In this document: in pieces, positions 38,787 through 49,501 of the stretch
Numbering within the stretch: the stretch's first letter is position 1
How the letters are laid out: every line of letters begins with the position of its first letter
Source: Streptococcus sp. WB01_FAA12
Lineage (GTDB): Bacteria > Bacillota > Bacilli > Lactobacillales > Streptococcaceae
Direction of reading: 5' to 3'
Assembly: GCF_012843315.1 (NCBI RefSeq)
Contig: NZ_JABAEX010000010.1
Location: forward strand, 1-64,000
DNA: 64,000 bases
Notes under the pieces: generated by a model
Databases searched by the model: none
Told to the model about the DNA's origin: nothing
The model's input: only the letters and a program-made list of their open reading frames with translations
Program-made: the position numbers and the translations under genes

Positions 38787-39314
38787 ATGAGTTATTTTAA
38801 AAAATATAAATTTGATAAGTCACAGTTCAAGCTTGGTCTACGAACCTTTAAAACCGGAATTGCTGTTTTTCTAGTTCTCTTAATCTTTGGTTTTTTTGGC
38901 TGGAAGGGACTGCAAATTGGGGCTTTGACAGCAGTCTTTAGTTTGCGAGAAAGCTTTGATAAGAGTGTTCATTTTGGAACATCACGTATCTTAGGAAATA
39001 GCATCGGGGGTTTTTATGCTCTTGTCTTTTTCCTCTTAAATACCTTATTTCAAGAAGCTTTTTGGGTAACCCTACTAGTTGTTCCGATTTGCACCATGTT
39101 AACCATTATGACAAATGTTGCCATGAACAACAAGGCGGGAGTTATCGGTGGTGTAGCGGCTATGTTGATTATTACCCTATCAATACCAAGCGGAGAAACA
39201 TTTTTGTACGTGTTTGCGCGCGTATTTGAAACATTTATGGGAGTTTTTGTCGCAATCCTTGTAAATTATGATATTGAGCAACTGAAACTCTTTTGGGAGA
39301 AAAAAAGAAAATAA
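38787..39314 (+). CDS. FUSC/aromatic acid exporter-like membrane protein
   Basis: This 175-residue protein has five to six TM helices and resembles the N-terminal membrane half of ArAE_1/FUSC proteins (LRTFKTGIAVFLVLLIFGFFGWKGLQIGALTAVFSLRESFDKS, HFGTSRILGNSIGG). Full-length relatives have an added cytoplasmic domain, which is missing here. Transport of an aromatic acid is only the family guess. An extended -10 TGATAAAAT (38758-38766) serves it. The glnRA operon follows; whether they are linked is not clear. Confidence 0.8.
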   Translation: MSYFKKYKFDKSQFKLGLRTFKTGIAVFLVLLIFGFFGWKGLQIGALTAVFSLRESFDKSVHFGTSRILGNSIGGFYALVFFLLNTLFQEAFWVTLLVVPICTMLTIMTNVAMNNKAGVIGGVAAMLIITLSIPSGETFLYVFARVFETFMGVFVAILVNYDIEQLKLFWEKKRK

Positions 39315-39367
39315 TGTTACATTTTGTAACATTATTCGTTGACGTATGTCTTTTTTTAGACTATAAT
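39315..39367 (+). promoter_or_regulatory. glnRA promoter with GlnR box
   Basis: TGTTACATTTTGTAACA at 39315-39331 is a perfect match to the GlnR/TnrA consensus TGTNAN7TNACA. It ends seven bases before the -35 TTGACG (39339-39344); -10 TATAAT is at 39362-39367 with a 17-bp spacer. GlnR binding here is expected to repress glnRA when glutamine is plentiful. Confidence 0.92.
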
Positions 39368-39390
39368 AGACAGGAAGAAGGAAATTGTAA

Positions 39391-39747
39391 ATGAAGGAAA
39401 GAGAATTTCGCCGAAATATAGCTGTTTTTCCTATCGGTAGTGTTATGAAATTGACCGATCTCTCGGCGCGTCAGATTCGTTATTATGAAGATCAAGAGTT
39501 GATAAAGCCTGATCGAAACGAAGGAAACCGTCGTATGTATTCGTTGAATGACATGGATCGTCTGCTTGAAATCAAAGATTATATCTCTGAAGGTCATAAT
39601 ATCGCTGCCATTAAGAAAAAATATGCTGAACGGGAGGCGAAGTCCAAGAAAGCCGTGAGTCAGACGGAAGTGCGTCGTGCGCTTCATAATGAGCTCCTCC
39701 AACAGGGACGCTTTGCTTCAGCGCAGTCACCTTTTGGTCGCGGTTAG
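39391..39747 (+). CDS. glnR: Nitrogen repressor GlnR (MerR family)
   Basis: A 118-residue MerR-type regulator. The winged HTH signature VMKLTDLSARQIRYYEDQELIKPDRNEGNRRMYS lies at about 20-52. The C-terminal tail takes the feedback signal from glutamine synthetase. It is the first gene of glnRA and its own promoter carries a GlnR box, so it is autoregulated. Confidence 0.96.
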   Translation: MKEREFRRNIAVFPIGSVMKLTDLSARQIRYYEDQELIKPDRNEGNRRMYSLNDMDRLLEIKDYISEGHNIAAIKKKYAEREAKSKKAVSQTEVRRALHNELLQQGRFASAQSPFGRG

Positions 39748-39783
39748 GCAACCGCAAGTAGTCATACATTAAGGAGAAAAACT

Positions 39784-41130
39784 ATGCCAATCACAGCTGC
39801 AGATATTCGTCGTGAAGTCAAGGAAAAAAATGTTACCTTTATTCGTCTCATGTTTTCAGATATTCTGGGAACCATGAAAAACGTCGAAATTCCTGCTACA
39901 GATGAACAGTTAGATAAGGTCTTGTCAAACAAAGCCATGTTTGATGGCTCTTCTATTGAAGGTTTTGTACGTATCAATGAGTCAGATATGTACTTGTACC
40001 CAGACTTGGATACATGGACAGTCTTCCCTTGGGGAGATGAAAACGGAAGTGTTGCAGGTTTGATCTGTGATGTCTATACAACAGAAGGTAAACCATTTGC
40101 AGGTGACCCTCGTGGCAATTTGAAACGTGCTCTTCGCCATATGGAAGAAGTAGGATTCAAATCCTTCAACCTTGGACCAGAGCCAGAATTCTTCCTATTT
40201 AAGTTGGATGAAAATGGGGACCCAACACTTGAAGTAAATGACAAGGGTGGCTACTTTGATTTGGCCCCTACTGACCTTGCGGACAATACACGTCGTGAAA
40301 TCGTTAATGTCTTGACCAAAATGGGATTTGAAGTAGAAGCCAGTCACCACGAGGTTGCGGTTGGACAGCATGAGATTGACTTCAAGTACGATGAAGTTCT
40401 CCGTGCTTGTGATAAGATTCAAATCTTTAAACTTGTTGTTAAAACCATTGCTCGCAAACATGGTCTTTATGCTACCTTTATGGCGAAACCAAAATTTGGT
40501 ATTGCTGGGTCAGGTATGCACTGTAATATGTCCTTGTTTGATGCAGAAGGAAATAATGCCTTCTTTGATCCAAATGATCCAAAAGGAATGCAGTTGTCTG
40601 AAACGGCCTACCATTTCCTTGGTGGTTTGATCAAGCATGCTTACAACTATACTGCCATCATGAACCCAACGGTTAACTCATACAAACGTTTAGTTCCAGG
40701 TTATGAAGCGCCTGTTTACATTGCTTGGGCTGGCCGTAACCGTTCGCCACTTGTGCGCGTGCCTGCTTCACGTGGAATGGGGACTCGTCTTGAGTTGCGT
40801 TCGGTGGATCCAATGGCAAACCCATACATCGCTATGGCGGTTCTTTTGGAAGTTGGTTTGCATGGTATTGAAAACAAAATCGACGCACCAGCTCCTATCG
40901 AAGAAAATATCTATATTATGACGGCAGAAGAGCGTAAAGAAGCTGGTATTACAGACCTTCCATCAACTCTTCACAACGCTTTGAAAGCTCTGACTGAAGA
41001 TGAAGTTGTCAGAGCGGCTCTTGGAGAACACATCTACACAAGCTTCCTTGAAGCCAAACGAATCGAATGGGCAAGTTATGCGACCTTTGTGTCACAATGG
41101 GAAATTGATAACTATTTAGATCTTTACTAA
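39784..41130 (+). CDS. glnA: Glutamine synthetase type I
   Basis: A 448-residue GS-I-alpha enzyme. Motifs include [15 protein letters not shown], the metal/ammonia site of [10 protein letters not shown] and the GMHCNMSLF region. There is no adenylylation tyrosine motif, as in other Firmicute GS-I-alpha enzymes, where control is by feedback and GlnR. It makes glutamine from glutamate and ammonia. It lies 36 bp after glnR and ends at a terminator. Confidence 0.98.
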   Translation: MPITAADIRREVKEKNVTFIRLMFSDILGTMKNVEIPATDEQLDKVLSNKAMFDGSSIEGFVRINESDMYLYPDLDTWTVFPWGDENGSVAGLICDVYTTEGKPFAGDPRGNLKRALRHMEEVGFKSFNLGPEPEFFLFKLDENGDPTLEVNDKGGYFDLAPTDLADNTRREIVNVLTKMGFEVEASHHEVAVGQHEIDFKYDEVLRACDKIQIFKLVVKTIARKHGLYATFMAKPKFGIAGSGMHCNMSLFDAEGNNAFFDPNDPKGMQLSETAYHFLGGLIKHAYNYTAIMNPTVNSYKRLVPGYEAPVYIAWAGRNRSPLVRVPASRGMGTRLELRSVDPMANPYIAMAVLLEVGLHGIENKIDAPAPIEENIYIMTAEERKEAGITDLPSTLHNALKALTEDEVVRAALGEHIYTSFLEAKRIEWASYATFVSQWEIDNYLDLY

Positions 41131-41138
41131 TATAGAAG

Positions 41139-41166
41139 AAAGATTGCCTGAGGGTGATCTTTTTTC
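41139..41166 (+). terminator. Terminator of glnRA
   Basis: AAAGATTGCC pairs with GGTGATCTTT (two G-T pairs) around the loop TGAG, followed by a T-run. Confidence 0.82.
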
Positions 41167-41174
41167 TTGCGTTT

Positions 41175-41220
41175 TATATCGAGGTGTGATATATATTGTA
41201 TAACGAAGTACGATATATCG
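41175..41220 (+). promoter_or_regulatory. Candidate PadR operator region
   Basis: Two dyads sit in the 77-bp space before padR: TATATC-N7-GATATA (41175-41193) and the palindrome CGATATATCG (41211-41220). A weak -10 (TATAAC at 41199-41204) lies between them. The layout suits autorepression by the PadR protein, but no good -35 is visible. Confidence 0.4.
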
Positions 41221-41243
41221 AATTGAATGGGAGGTGGTTATAA

Positions 41244-41564
41244 ATGGAATTAGCGGATAAGATTCGTCGGGTCTATCTTCCGATGACGGAAACAGGCTTT
41301 TATATCTTGTTTTGTCTACAGAAGGAGAACCATGGCTATGGTATTACCCAAAAGGTCAAGGAGATGACAGATTCGCAAGTCCTAATTAGTCCTGGTACTA
41401 TGTATGGAACCTTGTCAAAAATGGAAAAGGATGGCTTGATTTCCTTTGTTCGCGAAGAGGAAAAACGGAAAATCTATCAGATAACAGATTTGGGACGAAA
41501 AGTTTTAGAGATTGAATTGAAACGTATTGAACGACTCTATAGAAACAGTCTGGAGGAAGGATGA
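41244..41564 (+). CDS. PadR-family transcriptional regulator
   Basis: A 106-residue PadR winged-helix protein: GFYILFCLQKENHGYGITQKVKEMTD (recognition region), SPGTMYGTLSKMEKDGLISFV (wing) and a short C-terminal dimerisation helix. PadR proteins of this size usually repress a neighbouring membrane or efflux gene. Here the partners are two DUF2812 proteins; the first overlaps its stop (ATGA). SD gggaggtgg is strong. Confidence 0.92.
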   Translation: MELADKIRRVYLPMTETGFYILFCLQKENHGYGITQKVKEMTDSQVLISPGTMYGTLSKMEKDGLISFVREEEKRKIYQITDLGRKVLEIELKRIERLYRNSLEEG

Positions 41565-42139
41565 TGGAAAAGAAGGTTATTTATAGAATTGCTACCATTG
41601 CGGATTATGATAGAGAGGCTTTATATCTTAGAAAAATGCATGCTGAGGGGTGGAAGCTCAAGGAAGTAACCTACTCTAACTTAGTAGTTGCGGTTAAGTA
41701 TACTTTTGAAAAGTGCCAACCGGAGCAGGTGTCTTATCAGTTAGACTTTTATCCAATGAAAAAATCAGAGAGAGCCTCCTATTTACAATTATTTAAAGAC
41801 TGTGGCTGGGAGCATATTACAGACTTTAATGGTTTTTCCTACTTTAGAAAAGCACATTCTGAAATTGAATCGGATGCAGAATTTGAAATTTATAATGACG
41901 CGGCCGGGAAGTTAGCTGTAGTCAAACGGATTTTAATAATGCGAATGCTTCCTATTTTGCTTCTCTTTTTAGCTCTACTACCGGTTTTCTCAAAGTTTGT
42001 CAGTGGAGGTAGTTCTTTCAGTTGGGAATTGTTTTTGATTTTCATAATAGATTATGTTTTATTGATAGTTTTTGCGATTCAGATTTCTTATATTTTTTGG
42101 AGATTGTTCCAAAAGTGGAAAGAATTATCTGATAGTTGA
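41561..42139 (+). CDS. DUF2812 membrane protein (first copy)
   Basis: A 192-residue protein. The N-terminal 110 residues form the DUF2812 domain, recognised by EALYLRKMHAEGWKLKEV and FEKCQPEQVSYQLDFY followed by FKDCGWEHI...FSYFRK. Two TM helices lie at about 127-147 and 155-180. DUF2812 proteins regularly follow PadR regulators in Firmicutes; the role is unknown, with envelope-stress sensing a common guess. The start overlaps the padR stop. Confidence 0.85.
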   Translation: MMEKKVIYRIATIADYDREALYLRKMHAEGWKLKEVTYSNLVVAVKYTFEKCQPEQVSYQLDFYPMKKSERASYLQLFKDCGWEHITDFNGFSYFRKAHSEIESDAEFEIYNDAAGKLAVVKRILIMRMLPILLLFLALLPVFSKFVSGGSSFSWELFLIFIIDYVLLIVFAIQISYIFWRLFQKWKELSDS

Positions 42140-42173
42140 AACAATACTTGTTTTCTGATTTGGAGGTCAGGCA

Positions 42174-42686
42174 ATGAATAGCAAAGTACAATTTCGGATT
42201 TTCACCATTGTTGATTTGGACAAGGAAGAAGAATATTTGCATGAGATGCACTTGAAAGGTTGGAGGTATAGAACTAACCGTTTTGGTTTTTTCTATTTTG
42301 AACAATGCCAACCAGATGATGTCACCTATCATATCTATGATTCTCGCAATCTTAAAAAGTGTAAGCATGAACTGCAAGATTTTAGAAATAGAGGTTGGGA
42401 ATCGATAGAAACAGGTTTTTGTTCAATTCTTCGTAAATCAGCTTCTGATTTACTTCCGGAGGATCAAGTCTATATGAATAAGGGGCTCAGGTGGGAAGTT
42501 ATGCGGTCTAGACTTCGTTCATGTACAGCTACTTTCTTAGGTGGTTTTGTTGTCTGTATGAGTTTATTTAGAGAAGATCTTTCTATATCTTTCTTCATTA
42601 TTTTTGTTCTATACGCTTTCCTGATTTCTTATCTGATCTATGGATATTACAGACTTAAAAGGAAATACCAAGTAGATGAAAGATAA
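42174..42686 (+). CDS. DUF2812 membrane protein (second copy)
   Basis: A 170-residue paralogue of the gene before it, with the same layout: EEYLHEMHLKGWRYR, FEQCQPDDVTYHIY, FRNRGWESIETGF and two C-terminal TM helices. SD ggaggtc precedes the ATG. The copies have diverged strongly outside the motif positions, so the duplication is old or the genes were acquired separately. The transcript probably stops at the CIRCE dyad with T-run at 42711-42742. Confidence 0.83.
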   Translation: MNSKVQFRIFTIVDLDKEEEYLHEMHLKGWRYRTNRFGFFYFEQCQPDDVTYHIYDSRNLKKCKHELQDFRNRGWESIETGFCSILRKSASDLLPEDQVYMNKGLRWEVMRSRLRSCTATFLGGFVVCMSLFREDLSISFFIIFVLYAFLISYLIYGYYRLKRKYQVDER

Positions 42687-42710
42687 GTTTCTAGGTCCTC
42701 AGACTGATTT

Positions 42711-42820
42711 TTAGCACTCTTGATAAAAGAGTGCTAATTTTTTGAGTTTTTGTCTTGACATTCTCTTCTAAGGGTGTATAATAGAATCATGAGTTAGCAC
42801 TTGAGTGTATTGAGTGCTAA
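42711..42820 (+). promoter_or_regulatory. Heat-shock promoter with two CIRCE operators
   Basis: CIRCE 1 (42711-42737) is a perfect TTAGCACTC-N9-GAGTGCTAA. CIRCE 2 (42794-42820) has one mismatch in its left half (TTAGCACTT). Between them lie -35 TTGACA (42755-42760) and -10 TATAAT (42777-42782), 16 bp apart. HrcA binds CIRCE and represses until heat stress. The first CIRCE is followed directly by TTTTTT and so can also act as a terminator for the upstream PadR operon. Confidence 0.96.
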
Positions 42821-42847
42821 TTGATCGGACAGAGAGGAGTGATGAAG

Positions 42848-43882
42848 ATGGTTACAGAGCGTCAGCAGGATATTTTAAATCTGATTATTGACATCTTTAC
42901 CAAAACGCACGAACCTGTCGGATCCAAAGCCTTGCAAGAGTCTATTAACTCTAGCAGTGCAACCATTCGTAATGATATGGCAGCTTTAGAAAAGCAAGGT
43001 TTGCTTGAAAAAGCTCATACTTCCAGTGGTCGGATGCCAAGTGTTGCTGGTTTTCAGTACTATGTGAAACACTCACTGGATTTTGACCGACTGGCTGAAA
43101 ATGAGGTCTATGAGATTGTCAAAGCCTTTGATCAGGAATTCTTCAAACTGGAGGATATTCTACAAGAGGCTGCTAATGTCTTGACAGACTTGAGTGGCTG
43201 TACGGTAGTAGCACTGGATGTTGAGCCGAGCAGGCAACGGTTGACAGCCTTTGATATCGTTGTTTTGGGACAACATACTGCTCTTGCAGTTTTTACACTT
43301 GACGAGTCCCGAACGGTTACCAGTCAGTTTTTGATTCCAAGGAATTTCTTGCAGGAGGATTTGCTGAAGCTTAAGGCAATCATTCAGGAACGTTTCCTCG
43401 GTCACACCGTTCTAGATATTCACTATAAGATTCGGACGGAGATTCCGCAGATTATCCAGCGTTACTTTACAACGACGGACAATGTCATGGATCTCTTTGA
43501 ACACATTTTTAAAGAAATGTTCAACGAAAACATTGTGGTGGCGGGCAAGGTCAATCTCTTGAATTTTGCCAATCTCGCAGCCTATCAGTTCTTTGACCAA
43601 CCACAGAAAGTGGCTCTGGAGATTCGTGAAGGTCTGCATGAAGATCAGATGCAAAGCGTCCGTGTTGCGGACAGTCAAGAGTCTTGTCTGGCAGACCTAG
43701 CAGTGATTAGCAGTAAATTCCTCATCCCTTATCGAGGATTTGGAATTCTGGCGATTATCGGTCCGGTTAATCTGGATTACCAGCAATTGGTCAATCAACT
43801 CAATGTTGTCAATCGAGTACTAACTATGAAACTCACAGATTTCTATCGCTATTTGAGTAGTAATCATTATGAGGTGAGTTGA
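42848..43882 (+). CDS. hrcA: Heat-inducible transcription repressor HrcA
   Basis: A 344-residue repressor from ATG 42848 ([10 protein letters not shown]), which has GAGGAG at a proper eight-base distance; ATG 42842 is too close. The N-terminal winged helix ([30 protein letters not shown]) binds CIRCE, and the GAF-like domain responds to GroEL. It represses its own operon and groESL. It is the first gene of hrcA-grpE-dnaK-dnaJ. Confidence 0.97.
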   Translation: MVTERQQDILNLIIDIFTKTHEPVGSKALQESINSSSATIRNDMAALEKQGLLEKAHTSSGRMPSVAGFQYYVKHSLDFDRLAENEVYEIVKAFDQEFFKLEDILQEAANVLTDLSGCTVVALDVEPSRQRLTAFDIVVLGQHTALAVFTLDESRTVTSQFLIPRNFLQEDLLKLKAIIQERFLGHTVLDIHYKIRTEIPQIIQRYFTTTDNVMDLFEHIFKEMFNENIVVAGKVNLLNFANLAAYQFFDQPQKVALEIREGLHEDQMQSVRVADSQESCLADLAVISSKFLIPYRGFGILAIIGPVNLDYQQLVNQLNVVNRVLTMKLTDFYRYLSSNHYEVS

Positions 43883-43920
43883 ACATGAAATTACATAAAT
43901 TCCTAAAAAGGAGGCGAAAA

Positions 43921-44436
43921 ATGTCTGAGGAAATAAAAAACGAAGAAGTAAAAGAAGAGGAAGTGGTGGAAACGACTGAGGAAACAACTCCTGAAAAGTC
44001 AGAGCTAGACTTGGCAAATGAACGTGCGGATGAGTTTGAAAATAAATACCTTCGTGCTCATGCAGAAATGCAAAATATCCAACGCCGTGCCAATGAAGAG
44101 CGTCAAAACTTGCAACGTTATCGTAGTCAAGACTTAGGAAAGGCTATCCTCCCTTCTTTGGACAACCTTGAGCGTGCGCTTGCCGTTGAAGGATTGACAG
44201 ATGATGTGAAGAAGGGCTTGGAGATGGTGCAAGAAAGCTTGGTTCATGCTTTGAAAGAAGAGGGAATCGAAGAAATCGCAGCCGACGGAGAGTTTGACCA
44301 TAACTACCATATGGCTATCCAAACTCTCCCAGCAGACGATGAACACCCAGCAGACACTATTGCACAAGTCTTCCAAAAAGGCTACAAACTCCATGACCGC
44401 ATCCTACGCCCAGCAATGGTAGTGGTCTATAACTAG
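43921..44436 (+). CDS. grpE: Nucleotide exchange factor GrpE
   Basis: A 171-residue protein beginning at 43921 after a strong AAAGGAGG SD. An acidic N-terminal tail precedes a long coiled coil (about 40-85, [25 protein letters not shown]). The C-terminal beta domain ends [12 protein letters not shown], the family signature. It releases ADP from DnaK. There is a 354-bp hairpin-rich gap before dnaK instead of the usual short spacer. Confidence 0.96.
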   Translation: MSEEIKNEEVKEEEVVETTEETTPEKSELDLANERADEFENKYLRAHAEMQNIQRRANEERQNLQRYRSQDLGKAILPSLDNLERALAVEGLTDDVKKGLEMVQESLVHALKEEGIEEIAADGEFDHNYHMAIQTLPADDEHPADTIAQVFQKGYKLHDRILRPAMVVVYN

Positions 44437-44647
44437 GCAATTCTGACGGTTGCTGAAGCAACTCGTCAGAAAACGGCAATCGCTATGGCGTTTGCCTAGC
44501 CTCCTTACTAACTCGTCGTCGAAATAAAATCGATTTCGACTTCTCGTGTCGTAACATAATTGAAACCTTGTCCGAAACGACAATAAACTATGAAGAAAGA
44601 TAAGAAATTGTTCAGCTTTGCAATAGTGAGCGGAGCGAACCAAAGGC
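44437..44647. other. Hairpin-rich spacer between grpE and dnaK (first part)
   Basis: No gene is seen. Two strong hairpins lie here: TTCTGACG-GTTGC-TGAA-GCAAC-T-CGTCAGAA at 44441-44471 and GTCGAAAT-N7-ATTTCGAC at 44518-44540. Neither has a T-run, so they look like RNA-processing or stability elements rather than terminators. The repeat element at 44648-44760 fills most of the rest of the gap up to dnaK. Confidence 0.6.
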
Positions 44648-46614
<1,967 letters not shown>

Positions 46615-46617
46615 AAA

Positions 46618-47163
46618 ATGAGTGATAAAGCTTATAAGTATTTAAAAGACATTATTTTACCTGTTGTATCAATAGTCGTTTCAGGTTTCATTGCTTTTTC
46701 TGCCTACACTGTATCTAAAGAGGCTCAGAAGGTTAATGGCAATTCTGGTGTATTACGTTATGAAATTAATGCAGTGATGAAAGATGATGACTTAGAGGTA
46801 ACAATAAAACCAACTTCTGGATTTATTCGTAAGGTAATCTTTATTAATTTTTCAGATGGTGTTGTTAATGATATTAATATCAGTGATGCTTCATACACTG
46901 AAAATAAGGCTCAAGGAAAAATTACAGCAATTAGTACTGTTTCATCTAGTTTGATGACAAAAAAAGATAATAAACAATATGTTTTTTATATTGTTGAAGG
47001 AGGAAATGGGACTCGTTATTTAAATATGGTCGTTTCTGAAGAAGGGAAGCAACCGGTGGTTTATGATGAGTTACAAATCTTAAACAATTCAGAAAGCCCA
47101 GAGTTTAACGATTTTAGGAATCTGAGAAATAAATTACATCAAGAGAAATTTATTGCCGGTTAG
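46618..47163 (+). CDS. Membrane-anchored protein of unknown function inserted after dnaK
   Basis: A 181-residue protein with a single N-terminal TM anchor (about 13-32, LPVVSIVVSGFIAFSAYTV) and an extracytoplasmic beta-rich domain (about 45-165). I do not recognise the family. The ATG lies 3 bp after the dnaK stop, with no SD in the usual window (only GGAG about 20 bases upstream, inside dnaK). Expression probably depends on coupling to dnaK translation. Composition is AT-rich against dnaK and dnaJ. It would be heat-induced with the operon. Confidence 0.75.
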   Translation: MSDKAYKYLKDIILPVVSIVVSGFIAFSAYTVSKEAQKVNGNSGVLRYEINAVMKDDDLEVTIKPTSGFIRKVIFINFSDGVVNDINISDASYTENKAQGKITAISTVSSSLMTKKDNKQYVFYIVEGGNGTRYLNMVVSEEGKQPVVYDELQILNNSESPEFNDFRNLRNKLHQEKFIAG

Positions 47164-47444
47164 TTTGACTGAAAGCTTTTTCTAATGGAGTCGGTTAATA
47201 TTTCCGACTCCTATTTTAGAATAATTAAGTGAATCAATCATTTATTAATTCGACACTACATGGGGAAACAAGAATAAAAACAGGACCCAATCTTATTTTT
47301 GGAATTAGTTTAAAAGTAATTAAGGAATTATAATTTTAGCAATTGAACCCGAGTTCCTAAGTTTCTGATTCAATATAAAAGAAAGGAATTAAACCCGACC
47401 TAAATCATGGTTTGATTCACAATATCAATAGAAAGGAACAAAGA

Positions 47445-47552
47445 GTGTTCGTAACTGAACACGGGCTATGGACTGTGCCAAAAAGATAGTTTTTTCTAGG
47501 ACGTAAGCGTCCGTCGTCAAAACTCCTAGATGGCTGTGTCCGTTTAACGCCC
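47445..47552 (+). promoter_or_regulatory. Folded leader upstream of dnaJ; rest of the 47164-47564 gap
   Basis: A hairpin GTGTTC/GAACAC (47445-47462) is followed by a nested fold: GGGC (47463-47466) with GCCC (47549-47552), GGAC with GTCC, GCC with GGC, AGTTTT (47488-47493) with AAAACT (47519-47524), and the hairpin GGACG-TAAG-CGTCC (47499-47512). TCTAGG (47495-47500) can instead pair with CCTAGA (47525-47530), which crosses the AGTTTT helix. The fold ends 12 bases before the dnaJ ATG. The first part of the gap (47164-47440) is AT-rich with no gene seen. Confidence 0.6.
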
Positions 47553-47564
47553 TTGGTATCTTGT

Positions 47565-48701
47565 ATGAACAATACTGAATTTTATGATCGTCTGGGGGTG
47601 TCCAAAAACGCTTCGGCAGACGAGATCAAAAAGGCTTATCGTAAGCTTTCAAAAAAATATCACCCAGATATCAACAAGGAGCCTGGTGCTGAGGAAAAGT
47701 ACAAGGAAGTTCAAGAAGCCTATGAGACCTTGAGTGACGAACAAAAACGGGCAGCCTACGACCAATATGGTGCTGCAGGTGCCAACGGTGGCTTTGGTGG
47801 TACTGGCGGTTTCGGTGGCTTTGACGGAGCAAGTGGCTTCGGTGGTTTTGAGGATATTTTCTCAAGTTTCTTCGGTGGAGGCGGAGCTTCGCGCAATCCA
47901 AACGCCCCTCGTCAAGGGGATGACCTCCAGTACCGTGTGAATTTGACTTTTGAAGAAGCTATCTTTGGAACGGAAAAAGAAGTGAAATACAACCGTGAAG
48001 CAAGCTGTCGTACATGTAACGGATCTGGTGCTAAGCCAGGAACAAGTCCAGTCACTTGTGGACGCTGTCATGGCGCTGGTGTCATTAACGTTGATACGCA
48101 GACTCCTCTTGGTATGATGCGTCGCCAAGTAACTTGTGATGTCTGTCATGGGCGTGGAAAGGAAATCAAAGATCCATGTACTACATGTCACGGAACAGGC
48201 CATGAAAAACAAGCTCATAGCGTACATGTAAAAATCCCTGCTGGTGTGGAAACTGGCCAACAAATCCGCCTAGCTGGTCAAGGTGAAGCAGGCTTTAATG
48301 GTGGACCTTACGGGGACTTGTACGTGGTAGTTTCAGTTGAAGCCAGTGATAAATTTGAACGTGAAGGAACAACTATTTTCTACAAGCTGAATCTCAATAT
48401 TGTCCAAGCAGCTCTAGGAGATACTGTGGAAATTCCAACCGTGCATGGAGATGTTGAATTGGTCATCCCAGAGGGAACTCAGACTGGCAAGAAATTCCGC
48501 CTACGTGGCAAGGGGGCTCCGAGCCTTCGTGGTGGTGCCGTTGGTGACCAATACGTTACAGTTAATGTCGTGACTCCGACAGGCTTGAATGACCGCCAAA
48601 AAGCAGCGCTTAAAGAATTCGCAGCTGCAGGTGACTTGAAAGTCAATCCAAAGAAAAAAGGCTTCTTTGACCATATAAAAGATGCCTTTGAAGGAGAATA
48701 A
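47565..48701 (+). CDS. dnaJ: Chaperone DnaJ (Hsp40)
   Basis: A 378-residue type I Hsp40. The J domain (1-70) has the HPD motif in YHPDINKE, followed by a Gly/Phe region (about 75-115) and four zinc repeats ([32 protein letters not shown]; about 147-210). Two C-terminal beta domains end at [16 protein letters not shown]. It delivers substrates to DnaK and stimulates its ATPase. No recognisable SD lies upstream of ATG 47565; the sequence there (CTTGGTATCTTGT) follows a folded leader. Confidence 0.97.
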   Translation: MNNTEFYDRLGVSKNASADEIKKAYRKLSKKYHPDINKEPGAEEKYKEVQEAYETLSDEQKRAAYDQYGAAGANGGFGGTGGFGGFDGASGFGGFEDIFSSFFGGGGASRNPNAPRQGDDLQYRVNLTFEEAIFGTEKEVKYNREASCRTCNGSGAKPGTSPVTCGRCHGAGVINVDTQTPLGMMRRQVTCDVCHGRGKEIKDPCTTCHGTGHEKQAHSVHVKIPAGVETGQQIRLAGQGEAGFNGGPYGDLYVVVSVEASDKFEREGTTIFYKLNLNIVQAALGDTVEIPTVHGDVELVIPEGTQTGKKFRLRGKGAPSLRGGAVGDQYVTVNVVTPTGLNDRQKAALKEFAAAGDLKVNPKKKGFFDHIKDAFEGE

Positions 48702-48704
48702 AGT

Positions 48705-48728
48705 AAAAAGAGCCGACTGGCTCTTTTT
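48705..48728 (+). terminator. Terminator of the dnaK cluster
   Basis: AAAAAGAGCC and GGCTCTTTTT pair perfectly around a GACT loop. It can serve transcription from both sides, as the minus-strand gene ends at 48779. Confidence 0.93.
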
Positions 48729-48778
48729 GTGTTATCTTTGAAAATTTAGCGTCGAAAAATCATTTTCCAGTTAGCCGA

Positions 48779-49438
48779 CTATTTATACTTTTGAGTAAGC
48801 AGACCAGCTGCATCCATCTCCTGGATGAGTTGCTTGATTTCCGCTTCTTTACCTGGCTTAACGGTGACGGTATCAATGTGTTTGATTGCCGAATTATCCT
48901 GAATATCCACCAAAGTCAAAGCTTTTTCATAGAATGCAATTCCCTTTTTTAGACTTTCCTGATCATTCCAAAAGAGAATTGAGTAATTGGGATTAAATTT
49001 CTTTCCGATTTCTTGGAGATACTTCTCGCTTTCTTTCTCTAAAAACTGCAATAAACCATGATTGAACAAGTTATCCCCTACTTTATAGTAGGAAATTTCT
49101 CCTGTCTGGAGGACATAGACTTCCAGTCGGTTTTTGGTGAGTTTTGGACTTTGTTTTAGGACAGGGTGACTATTGATGGCCTCGTCTGAGAAAGTAACAT
49201 AAAAATTTAAGCCTCCACCCTCGAATTGATACCTTCCATTTGATTCTACTTTCTCAGGAGGCATGTCAAGGGAGATAAAGATTTGTTTTAAGGTTTCATT
49301 TCCTTTTTGGATGTCACTCGGTGAGGCCTTGAAAAGATTCATCAGTAGTAGAAATGCCAAGGCTGCAAGCAGGCAGAGGCAACCACAAGGGATCGCGATG
49401 ACCTTCGCTAGAACTTTTAAAAACTGTTTCACTTTCAT
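48779..49438 (-). CDS. Membrane-anchored protein of unknown function
   Basis: A 219-residue protein I cannot assign. A Lys-rich start and one TM helix (about 12-34, VIAIPCGCLCLLAALAFLLLMN) precede an extracytoplasmic domain of about 180 residues with no cysteines or recognised motif. It is the last of three minus-strand genes with hit and the 92-residue gene, 63 bp after the latter. Function unknown; membership in the hit unit is by position only. Confidence 0.7.
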   Translation of the reverse strand: MKVKQFLKVLAKVIAIPCGCLCLLAALAFLLLMNLFKASPSDIQKGNETLKQIFISLDMPPEKVESNGRYQFEGGGLNFYVTFSDEAINSHPVLKQSPKLTKNRLEVYVLQTGEISYYKVGDNLFNHGLLQFLEKESEKYLQEIGKKFNPNYSILFWNDQESLKKGIAFYEKALTLVDIQDNSAIKHIDTVTVKPGKEAEIKQLIQEMDAAGLLTQKYK

Positions 49439-49501
49439 TCCCTCCCTTTTCTGTTCGAATCTAGTAACCCAAAATGGATTTAAGGAAACTTGGAGGCTCT
49501 C

